Notes under the pieces: model-generated
What the model saw: the letters and a program-made list of their open reading frames with translations, nothing else
The model's database searches: none
Told to the model about the DNA's origin: nothing
DNA from: RAM1 sp943372515
Lineage (GTDB): Bacteria; Pseudomonadota; Gammaproteobacteria; Burkholderiales; Burkholderiaceae_C
Reading direction: 5' to 3'
Assembly (NCBI GenBank): GCA_943372515.1
Contig: CALRYY010000010.1
Location: 11,792 to 75,791, forward strand
Length of the DNA stretch: 64,000 bases
Translations under genes and position numbers: made by a program
Shown here: in pieces, positions 26,481 to 33,560 of the stretch
How the letters are laid out: each line of letters opens with the position of its first letter
Numbering within the stretch: the first letter of the stretch is position 1

Positions 26481-27231
26481 GCGGTTGATCGCCATGGTCC
26501 CGGTGCGCAACGGACAGGTGGTGCTGTCGTACGGCTACGCACGCCACCGCCCTGGCGGCCGTCTGGATACGGTGCTCAAGAACCTGGATCGCTGGGGCGT
26601 GGACGAGATCACGGTGATGGACATCAGCCCCGGGCTGCAGCAGCCCGACTGGCGGCTGCTGGACGAGATCCGCGCGTCGGCAGTGCGCACGCCGGTTTCT
26701 TTTGGCGGCGGCATCCGGTCTGCGGCACATGCCGTCAAGGCCGTGGCCTTGGGCTGCGACCGCGTGGTGGTTGAAAGCCTGCTGTGGGACGCACCGGCTG
26801 AAATCGCCGCCATCAGCTCGGCTGTGGGCCAACAGGCCGTGATCGGTGCCACGCCGCTGGTGCTGTTGAATGGCCGCCTGCACGCCCACAGGGCCCATGG
26901 GGAGAAGCCAGTTCCCTGGCACGAATTCGAGACGCGCATCGCTGATGCAGCCATCAGCGAGCTGATGCTGATCGACCGGGCGCACGAAGGCCTGCTGGAC
27001 GGCAACGCGGTGGCCGCCCATGTGCCGCTGCGCCCGCAGGGCCCCAGGATCATCTGGTTTGGCGGCATCACCCGCGACCAGGCCACCGGCCTGCTGGAGC
27101 GCCCTGATACCGTGGGCCTGGCCATCGGTAACCCGTTTTTGCGGCACGAGCTGGCCGCTTTCCATGTGCGCCAGCAGGTGCTGGCCACCCACCGCCCGCC
27201 ATTGCTCAGGCAAGTGAGGCCCCATGCCTGA
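26470..27231 (+). CDS. HisF-like cyclase-fold subunit of the glycan locus
   Basis: TIM-barrel homologue of HisF (253 aa). The N-terminus RLIAMVPVRNGQVV replaces the usual IPCLDVxxGRVVKG. VSFGGGIRS and IWFGGIT, the two phosphate-binding segments, are present. The usual HisF catalytic Asp11 region (CLDV) reads AMVPV, so the histidine-pathway cyclase activity may be absent. It is probably an ammonia-channelling partner of the HisH-like glutaminase. It overlaps its neighbours on both sides (11 and 8 bases). Confidence 0.86.
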   Translation: MAYKRLIAMVPVRNGQVVLSYGYARHRPGGRLDTVLKNLDRWGVDEITVMDISPGLQQPDWRLLDEIRASAVRTPVSFGGGIRSAAHAVKAVALGCDRVVVESLLWDAPAEIAAISSAVGQQAVIGATPLVLLNGRLHAHRAHGEKPVPWHEFETRIADAAISELMLIDRAHEGLLDGNAVAAHVPLRPQGPRIIWFGGITRDQATGLLERPDTVGLAIGNPFLRHELAAFHVRQQVLATHRPPLLRQVRPHA

Positions 27232-28450
27232 AACCCGGCCTGTGCACCAACCCATACAACAGTGCCGCGCCTGCCTGTATGACAGCCGCCACCCCTTTGG
27301 CCTGACCTTTGACGACACCGGCCTGTGCAGCGGCTGCGCCACGCACGCCAAGAAAACCTCGCTGGACTGGGACCAGCGGCTGGAGCAACTGGCGCGGCTG
27401 CTGCACCCGTACAAGGGCCGCAAAGGCAATTACGACTGTGTGATCCCGATCCGCGGCACACCCGAATATTTCAAGGTGTTGGACGTCGTGAAGAAGCAGC
27501 TGGGGCTGAACCCGCTGCTGGTGGCGTTCAACTCGCACTTCAACAGCACGGCAGGCATTGAAAACCTGGACCTGATCCGCGACACGTTCGATTGCGACAT
27601 CTTCCTCAAGACCATGTCGCCGCCCATCTACAAGAAGCTGATGCGCGAAACGCTGTCACGCTTTGGCAGCGTGCACTGGCCCTACCTGGCGGGGCACACG
27701 GTGTGGCCCGTGCGTGTGGCGGTTCAGCACAACATCCCTTTGGTCATCTGGCCGCTGCACCAGCCCACCGAGCAGGCCGGCATGTTCTCGTACCTGGACC
27801 AAAACGAGATGACGCGCCGCAGCCGGCACGAGCACGACCTGATGGGCCATGAGCCCGACGAGCTGGTCAGCACCGAATCGCTCTTGAGCGAGCACGACGT
27901 GCTGCCGCTGCGCTACCCCAGCGACAGCCAGCTGGCCGCAAGCGGCCTGCGAGGCATCTACCTGGCCAATTACCTGCCCTGGGACACGCGGCTGTACAGC
28001 GAGCAGATGATGGACAAATTCGGCGCGCGCGCGGCGCACTGCCCGGCCACGTTCGACACCTACGATCACGTCGACAACATGGTCTACACCAGCATCCACG
28101 ACACGCTGAAGCGCCGCAAGCTGGGCTATGGCCGCGTGCGCGACCACCTGTGCCGCGAGATCCGCTTCGGGCGCATCACACGTGCACAGGCCATTGAGGT
28201 GGAAGCCCACTACGCCAACGCGCACAGCCCCCGGCTGAACCAGATGTTCTTTGACTGGCTGGGCATTTCAGACCAGGCGTTCCAGTGGCTGATGGACCAC
28301 CGGTTCGGTCCGGCACCCGCAGCTGGGGCATCAGCCCCAGCACCGTTGTCCACCGGGGCACAGCGGTTCACCGACAGCTACCGCACCAACGCCACCGCGG
28401 TGGAGCAGCAGGACCACTACATCCTGATCGGCAAGGGCCTGCAGGTTTAG
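27224..28450 (+). CDS. PseA/WbpG-related protein with degenerate PP-loop
   Basis: 408-aa relative of the upstream amidotransferase. It keeps the four-cysteine knuckle (Cys14, Cys17, Cys35, Cys38) and the overall domain order. Where pseA has DCIVGVSGGKDS, this protein has DCVIPIRGTPEY, so the ATP-pyrophosphatase loop is lost. A unique C-terminal tail of about 50 residues is Ala/Pro-rich. It could be a non-catalytic partner of PseA, an enzyme with altered chemistry, or a decaying duplicate; the intact frame and tight overlap with the HisF-like gene argue for function. Last gene of the plus-strand run, overlapping the convergent gene by four bases. Confidence 0.8.
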   Translation: MPETRPVHQPIQQCRACLYDSRHPFGLTFDDTGLCSGCATHAKKTSLDWDQRLEQLARLLHPYKGRKGNYDCVIPIRGTPEYFKVLDVVKKQLGLNPLLVAFNSHFNSTAGIENLDLIRDTFDCDIFLKTMSPPIYKKLMRETLSRFGSVHWPYLAGHTVWPVRVAVQHNIPLVIWPLHQPTEQAGMFSYLDQNEMTRRSRHEHDLMGHEPDELVSTESLLSEHDVLPLRYPSDSQLAASGLRGIYLANYLPWDTRLYSEQMMDKFGARAAHCPATFDTYDHVDNMVYTSIHDTLKRRKLGYGRVRDHLCREIRFGRITRAQAIEVEAHYANAHSPRLNQMFFDWLGISDQAFQWLMDHRFGPAPAAGASAPAPLSTGAQRFTDSYRTNATAVEQQDHYILIGKGLQV

Positions 28451-29697
28451 GGCCGTGCGCGGGGCCGGGCCAGCGCCGCGCCGGCGATCAGCTCGGCCAC
28501 CTTGTCCGCCGCAGCGCCCTTCTGGTTGGGAAATGCATGGGGATGCGGAGTCTGCATGGCGGCCCGAACCATGGGCGCCAGCTGATCGAATGACGGTACC
28601 CCTGCAGCCACACCAAAGTCGCTGAGCGGCGAGATATGGCGTGAAGGCGAGTTGTCCATGGACAGCACGCTTTTGCCGGCAATGGCGGCCTCAAGACCTA
28701 TGGTGGAGCCATGGACCACCACGATGTCCGCCATCTGCACGTCCACCTGGGCGGGCCGGACCAACGGGTCGCTCCAGAACACACGGTCCTGCGATGCGCC
28801 ATCGGCAAAATGCACGATATGGTTGGGGTGGTAGCGGATGAGCAGCGCCGCGTCCGGGCAGGCCGCCACCAGTTCACGCAACAGCCGCTCGACCGTCTTG
28901 CCCAGGTAGGCCGGATCGGCCTCAGGTCCGTCGGCCGCCATGGGCAGGTCCAGGTGACCCGCCCAGAGAATGACCTTCAGCCCAGTCCAGCCCATGCGCT
29001 GGCGTTCGCGCGCTGCCTCTTCAATGCGCAGCGGCGAGGCCAGCGAATCAAAGGCCGGACTGCCCGTGGTGTGAATGCGGTCTGCGGGCACACCACCCGC
29101 GATCAGGTTGTCGCGACCCAGTTCGTTGATCGTGGTGAGCATGTCCGCGTAATGGCTGCGCTCCAGGAACGGATCGCCCGGCGGTGAAAACAGGTCCACC
29201 ATGGACAGCGTCGGGATGCCCAACCCGCTGGCGGCCTCCAGCGCGGCCGCCTCGCTGCGCGGTGAGTTGGTGGCCACCACCACGTCGGGCTTGAGCTCGG
29301 TCATGAGGCGGCGCATGAAGCCGATGGGGTGAAACGCCCAGCGGCCGCGCTCCTCGTACAGCTGGCGGGCTGTCGCCTGACCCAGCCGGTCATGCAGGTC
29401 GGCCAGGTTGATGCCCAGGTAAGCCTCGGTCTCTTCAGCGCTGACCAGCGGGTGCTGAGTCTGGTCCATCAGCGGTGCGGCCAGTGTGCGCAGCCGTTCG
29501 GGGTCGTACCAGTGGGCGAAGTCGCGGTAGGTCAGGCAATGGACGCCTTCACGCCGCGCCATCTCGCCCGCCGTCGTCAGCGCCAGGAGTTCAAGCTTCC
29601 AGTCTGGGTAGCGTGCCTGCAACGCCCGCATGACGGGCAGGACCATGGCGATATGGCCGCCGCCATAGCTGACAAACAGGACCGTGCGCTGCGCCAT
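28447..29697 (-). CDS. Predicted GT-B glycosyltransferase
   Basis: 416-aa protein with a GT-B-like layout. The N-terminal Rossmann half begins VLFVSYGGGHIAMVLPVMRAL. The C-terminal half contains HGSTIGLEAAIAGKSVLSMD, similar to nucleotide-binding segments of CDP-glycerol- or UDP-GlcNAc-epimerase-like transferases. No signal peptide. It may be the transferase that adds CMP-pseudaminic acid or another sugar; the donor is not deducible. It is downstream of the methylase gene (13-bp gap) and convergent with the pse operon. Confidence 0.75.
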   Translation of the reverse strand: MAQRTVLFVSYGGGHIAMVLPVMRALQARYPDWKLELLALTTAGEMARREGVHCLTYRDFAHWYDPERLRTLAAPLMDQTQHPLVSAEETEAYLGINLADLHDRLGQATARQLYEERGRWAFHPIGFMRRLMTELKPDVVVATNSPRSEAAALEAASGLGIPTLSMVDLFSPPGDPFLERSHYADMLTTINELGRDNLIAGGVPADRIHTTGSPAFDSLASPLRIEEAARERQRMGWTGLKVILWAGHLDLPMAADGPEADPAYLGKTVERLLRELVAACPDAALLIRYHPNHIVHFADGASQDRVFWSDPLVRPAQVDVQMADIVVVHGSTIGLEAAIAGKSVLSMDNSPSRHISPLSDFGVAAGVPSFDQLAPMVRAAMQTPHPHAFPNQKGAAADKVAELIAGAALARPRARP

Positions 29698-29710
29698 GCC
29701 GTGCCTGTGG

Positions 29711-30337
29711 TCAGGCCATCTTCTCCATCAGGAACCAGGTGCCGTCGTCCTGCGGGAATTTGGGGTCGCGCCGGTACACAAAGCCATAGTCCAGCAGCTT
29801 GACGTCGGGGTAGCGGTCCATGATTTCGCCGGCGAAGTCGCGTTTGAACAGCCGGTTCTCGTGCCCGCGGTAGGTCACCGTGACGGGCGTGGGGTTGTAG
29901 TACTCGCACACAATGATGTACTTGCCCGCGCTGCGGTACAGCTTGTCGTACACGGCCGGCAAATGCTCGGGGTTGATGTGGATCAGCACGCCCTTGATCA
30001 ATACCAGGTCAAACAAACCCGCGGGTTCATATTCCAGGATGGAGCCGTGGCGGATGTTGCCGGCCGGCACCACCTTTTGCAGCTGGGCGACAGCGTCGCC
30101 ATTGATCTCGATCGCGTGCTGCTCCATCTGCGGGTACAGGGCCTTCAGCGCGCGCAGGTTCAACCCGACGTTGGCGCCGAATTCAATGCAGCTGCCCACA
30201 GGTTGGGCCACACGCAGCGCCTTGCTGAACATGTCGATATTGGCCGCGACCAGCAGGTCACCCTGGCTGCGCTGGACGTAGGCATCGCCGAACTCGCCAG
30301 CCCAGAATGCTTCCTGCTCGGTTTTGAATTGACTCAT
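29711..30337 (-). CDS. SAM-dependent methylase of the pseudaminic acid-associated type
   Basis: 208-aa class I methyltransferase. The SAM-binding region is CIEFGANVGLNLRAL with an acidic residue in AIEIN, then DLVLIKGVLIHINPEHL. The N-terminus MSQFKTEQEAFWAGEFGDAY is characteristic of methylases found in pseudaminic acid loci (TIGR03587-like). It could O-methylate the sugar or its glyceryl/acyl substituent. It lies between asnB (33-bp gap) and the glycosyltransferase in the minus-strand set. Confidence 0.83.
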   Translation of the reverse strand: MSQFKTEQEAFWAGEFGDAYVQRSQGDLLVAANIDMFSKALRVAQPVGSCIEFGANVGLNLRALKALYPQMEQHAIEINGDAVAQLQKVVPAGNIRHGSILEYEPAGLFDLVLIKGVLIHINPEHLPAVYDKLYRSAGKYIIVCEYYNPTPVTVTYRGHENRLFKRDFAGEIMDRYPDVKLLDYGFVYRRDPKFPQDDGTWFLMEKMA

Positions 30338-30370
30338 GCTGTGTCTTCCGGAAATACGGTGAATCGTGAA

Positions 30371-32170
30371 TCATGCCAGAGGGAATGAGCGCCCTTTGTC
30401 CCACAGCGCGATAGCCGCCAGGGCCCGCAATTCGCGCGTGTGATTGGCCTGGCCGTTGCGGTGCTGCGCCAGCAGGCCGGCCACCACGGGCGCCTGGAAA
30501 AGCTCGCCCACCAGCGGCGATTGTTCCAGCAGACCCTTGAGCCACGGATAGCTTTCGCCGCGAAACCATTCGCCGATGGGCACGGTGAACATCTGCTTCT
30601 TGCGGTACGCCAGGTCGTCGCCGATCAGCGGCGCGGCGGCCTTCTTGTACCAGTGCTTCTTGTCGCCCGCATGCAGCTTGGTGTTGCCGCGCGAACGAAA
30701 GGCCAGCTCCATCATCCGCCAGTCCAGAAAGGGCGTGCGCGCCTCGATGGACACCGCCATGCCCATGCGGTCGGGTTTGACCAGGTTGTTGCCGCTCAGC
30801 AGCAATTGCATGTCCAGGTACAGCGCCTGGTTGATGCGGTCAAAGTGTGCCGCTTCGTCCAGCCACGGCTTGGCTGCGACGTCAAAGCTGTCGATGCCGG
30901 CCAGCCGGGCCGCCACGGTGGGCCGGTACAGGGCGCGCTTGGCATCCGGCGAAAACAGCGAGATGGAATCGAAGTAGCGGCGCTGGAACGTGGCGCCGTC
31001 CAGCGTGTCCACACCCGGCTGTGCAAAGAACGCCGCGTACTTGTCGTACCCCGCAAACAGTTCATCACCGCCGTCGCCGGTCAGCACCACCTTCACGTGC
31101 TTTGCCGCCAGCTCGCTCACGCGCAGGGTTGGCATGAACGACGCATCGCCATGCGGCTGGTCCAGGTGATGCAGCACCTGCGGCCAGCGGTCCAGCATGT
31201 TGAGCTCGGCAATCTCGCTGGTGTGTTCGCAGCCGAACCGGCGGGCCGCCTCGGCGGCAAAAGCCGATTCGTCGTAGCGCGGGTCGGCAAAGCCGATGCA
31301 GAAGGTCTTGACCGGCCGGTCCACATGGCGCGCCATCAGGCCCACGATGGTGCTGGAGTCCACGCCGCCCGACAGGAAGGCGCCCCAGGGCACATCGGCC
31401 CGCAGGCGGATGCGCGTGGCGTCGTCCAGAACGGCCATGAACTCTTCGGCCCACGCGCCGAAGTCATGGTCGCGTTCGCGCTGGTCAGCCAGGTTCCACC
31501 AGCGCTGCGTCTGGGCGCCGCTGCGGGTCAGGCGCATCCAGGTGCCGGGCATGACATGGCGTATGCCCTGCCAGATGGTCCACGGCGCAGGGATGTAGTT
31601 GAAGCTCAGGTAATGGTGGATGGCCTCCAGATCCACGGCAGGCGGTGCCATGCCGGTCAGCGCCTGGGGCAATATGGCCTTGATCTCGGAGCCAAAAGCC
31701 ACGCGCGTGCCGTTGTCGGCCACGTACAGCGGCTTGACGCCGATGCGGTCGCGGATGAGGTACAACGCGTCTTCGCGCAGGTCGTCAATGGCGATCGCAA
31801 ACATGCCGTTGAGCTTGTTGACGAAAGAAATGCCTTCGCGCTCGTACAAGCGCAGGATCACCTCGGTGTCCGACCCCGTCTTGAGCACCACACCCTGACG
31901 CCGCAGGTCGGCGGCGAGCTCCACGTAATTGAAGATTTCGCCGTTTTGCACCACGGCGACCTGGCCGTCGTCGGACACAAACGGCTGGTGCCCGCCGCCG
32001 ATGTCGATGATGGACAGCCGCATGTTGCCAATGGCCACGCCGCGCTCTGGCTGGTGCCAGATGCCCTCGTCGTCCGGCCCCCGGTGGGCCAGGCTGCGGG
32101 CCATGCCTTCAAGCGCCGCGTCGGGTAGCGAGCGGCGCTGCCGGTCCCAGTAGCCAAAGATGCCGCACAT
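30371..32170 (-). CDS. asnB: Glutamine-hydrolysing asparagine synthetase-like protein
   Basis: Amidates a carboxylate using glutamine and ATP. The N-terminal nucleophile is Cys2 in MCGIFGYWD, which fixes the start at 32170. GPDDEG and the synthetase PP-loop FLSGGVDSS are present, and the C-terminal half is complete (599 aa). In surface-polysaccharide loci AsnB-like proteins often amidate a uronic acid or other sugar acid rather than aspartate, so glycan amidation is as likely as asparagine synthesis. It starts 2 bases after the phosphosugar transferase gene. Confidence 0.9.
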   Translation of the reverse strand: MCGIFGYWDRQRRSLPDAALEGMARSLAHRGPDDEGIWHQPERGVAIGNMRLSIIDIGGGHQPFVSDDGQVAVVQNGEIFNYVELAADLRRQGVVLKTGSDTEVILRLYEREGISFVNKLNGMFAIAIDDLREDALYLIRDRIGVKPLYVADNGTRVAFGSEIKAILPQALTGMAPPAVDLEAIHHYLSFNYIPAPWTIWQGIRHVMPGTWMRLTRSGAQTQRWWNLADQRERDHDFGAWAEEFMAVLDDATRIRLRADVPWGAFLSGGVDSSTIVGLMARHVDRPVKTFCIGFADPRYDESAFAAEAARRFGCEHTSEIAELNMLDRWPQVLHHLDQPHGDASFMPTLRVSELAAKHVKVVLTGDGGDELFAGYDKYAAFFAQPGVDTLDGATFQRRYFDSISLFSPDAKRALYRPTVAARLAGIDSFDVAAKPWLDEAAHFDRINQALYLDMQLLLSGNNLVKPDRMGMAVSIEARTPFLDWRMMELAFRSRGNTKLHAGDKKHWYKKAAAPLIGDDLAYRKKQMFTVPIGEWFRGESYPWLKGLLEQSPLVGELFQAPVVAGLLAQHRNGQANHTRELRALAAIALWDKGRSFPLA

Positions 32171-32172
32171 CG

Positions 32173-32739
32173 TCAGTTCGCTCCTTTGCCGGTGAGCCGC
32201 GACAGCGTCCACACCATGATCTTCAGGTCCAGCCACAGGCCCGCCAGGCCGCGGCATTCAGCCACATACTGCAAGTCCAGCGCCAGCCGCTGCCCCTCGG
32301 TGCCGCCGGAGCGGATCAGCGCCTGCGCCAGGCCGGTGATGCCGGGGCGCACGCTGCAGCGCAGGTCCCAGTCCTGATGCGTGTACAGCGATCGCTGGGC
32401 CGGCACATCGGGGCGTGGGCCCACCAGGCTCATCTCACCCCACAGCACATTGATGATCTGGGGCAACTCGTCAATGCTGCTGCGCCTCAGGAAGCGGCCC
32501 GTGCGCGTGATGCGCGGGTCGTTGTCGGCGGTGTGCCAGGGGCCGATCACCGCAGCATTGCGCACCATGGTGCGGAACTTGTACATACCGAACTCGCGCC
32601 CGCCCCGGCCCACGCGCACCTGGCGAAACAGCACAGGCCTGCCGTCGTCCAGCAGCACAGCCAGCGCGGCCAGCACCAGCACGGGTGACAGCAGCACCAG
32701 CGCCACCAGCGCGCCCGCGATGTCCAGCAAGCGCTTCAT
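32173..32739 (-). CDS. Initiating phosphoglycosyl transferase (PglC-like sugar transferase)
   Basis: Transfers a sugar-1-phosphate to undecaprenyl phosphate to start a lipid-linked glycan. The 188-aa short form has one N-terminal hydrophobic re-entrant segment (ALVALVLLSPVLVLAAL), a KFRTM motif, the DELPQIINVLWGEMSLVGPRP core and a final amphipathic part. It matches monotopic PglC-type enzymes that use diacetylated bacillosamine or related UDP-sugars, which fits the PglF-type dehydratase at 9972. It overlaps the aldolase gene by four bases. Confidence 0.92.
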   Translation of the reverse strand: MKRLLDIAGALVALVLLSPVLVLAALAVLLDDGRPVLFRQVRVGRGGREFGMYKFRTMVRNAAVIGPWHTADNDPRITRTGRFLRRSSIDELPQIINVLWGEMSLVGPRPDVPAQRSLYTHQDWDLRCSVRPGITGLAQALIRSGGTEGQRLALDLQYVAECRGLAGLWLDLKIMVWTLSRLTGKGAN

Positions 32740-33551
32740 GCCACCGCCGTGGGGGTTGCCATGCCGGCCGCCAGCTGCCCGATGCGGGCCGCAATGCGCT
32801 GGCGGTCGTCTTGCACCTGCTGCGCGCTGCGCCGTTGCAGTGACTGCTCGGCTTCACGCAGGGCCGCCACGCCCGACGCCAGGGCGGCCGCCGGGTCGTC
32901 GCCGCGGAAGGTGCGCGACAAAATCACCGCCTGCGAGCCCAGCCGCAGGTGCTCGGCCAGCACGTCGCGCCCGGGCAGCAGGCCTTCGTCCAGCCGCGCA
33001 ATGCCGCCAAATCCAAGCCGCAGCCCGTGGCGGCGAGCCGCCATGGCCACACGGTCCACATGGCCCTGGGCGAGTGGCTCAAACATGAACCGGCAACCCA
33101 GCGAGATATGCAGGTCGTTCAGGCCCACAAACACCTCGTACAGGCCGGGCGTGGCCACCCAGTCGTCCACGCAGGCCAGGGCTTCGGCCGTTTCCAGCAG
33201 GGGAACAATGGGCGCCCGGCCGGCAACCAGGCCAGAGAACGCTGCCAGCTCGGCCGCTGTACGGAACATGGGCAGCATGACCAGGTCCGCCCCCTGGGCC
33301 AGCACGGCGTCCAGCTCGGCGGCCGTGCGGTTGTGCAGCGGGTTCACCCGCACCATCAGCCGCGCCCGGTGCAGCTGCGCCTTGACGGGCGCCACATCAT
33401 CAATGCAGTGGGTGCTGATGAAGGTGTTGCGCCCGGCCTGCCGTTCGGCCTTGCCCATGCTTTCCAGGTCCAGGAAGATGCGCATGCCGTCGATGGCGTC
33501 GCACTGCCTTGCGAGCGCCGGGTCGTTGGTGACTTGGAGTAGGTCGATCAT
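32736..33551 (-). CDS. HpcH/HpaI-family aldolase or CitE-like lyase
   Basis: 271-aa TIM-barrel protein of the aldolase/citrate-lyase-beta superfamily. Seen: RLMVRVNPLH (likely CoA- or phosphate-binding Arg), PLLETAEAL with the metal-ligand Glu and VFVGLNDLHISLG with the second acidic ligand. It probably makes or breaks a C-C bond next to a carboxylate or thioester. Its place between a sugar transferase and a flippase gene suggests a role in a glycan substituent or precursor, but nothing in the sequence identifies the substrate. Confidence 0.8.
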   Translation of the reverse strand: MIDLLQVTNDPALARQCDAIDGMRIFLDLESMGKAERQAGRNTFISTHCIDDVAPVKAQLHRARLMVRVNPLHNRTAAELDAVLAQGADLVMLPMFRTAAELAAFSGLVAGRAPIVPLLETAEALACVDDWVATPGLYEVFVGLNDLHISLGCRFMFEPLAQGHVDRVAMAARRHGLRLGFGGIARLDEGLLPGRDVLAEHLRLGSQAVILSRTFRGDDPAAALASGVAALREAEQSLQRRSAQQVQDDRQRIAARIGQLAAGMATPTAVA

Positions 33552-33560
33552 CCTGGTTGA

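Noticed and set aside
25863..27231. Histidine biosynthesis hisH-hisF
   Set aside because: No other his genes nearby, altered HisF N-terminus, and tight packing between two PseA-like genes point to the glycan role.
30440..32128. A 562-codon open frame on the plus strand
   Set aside because: Antisense shadow of asnB, which has Cys2 and an intact PP-loop.
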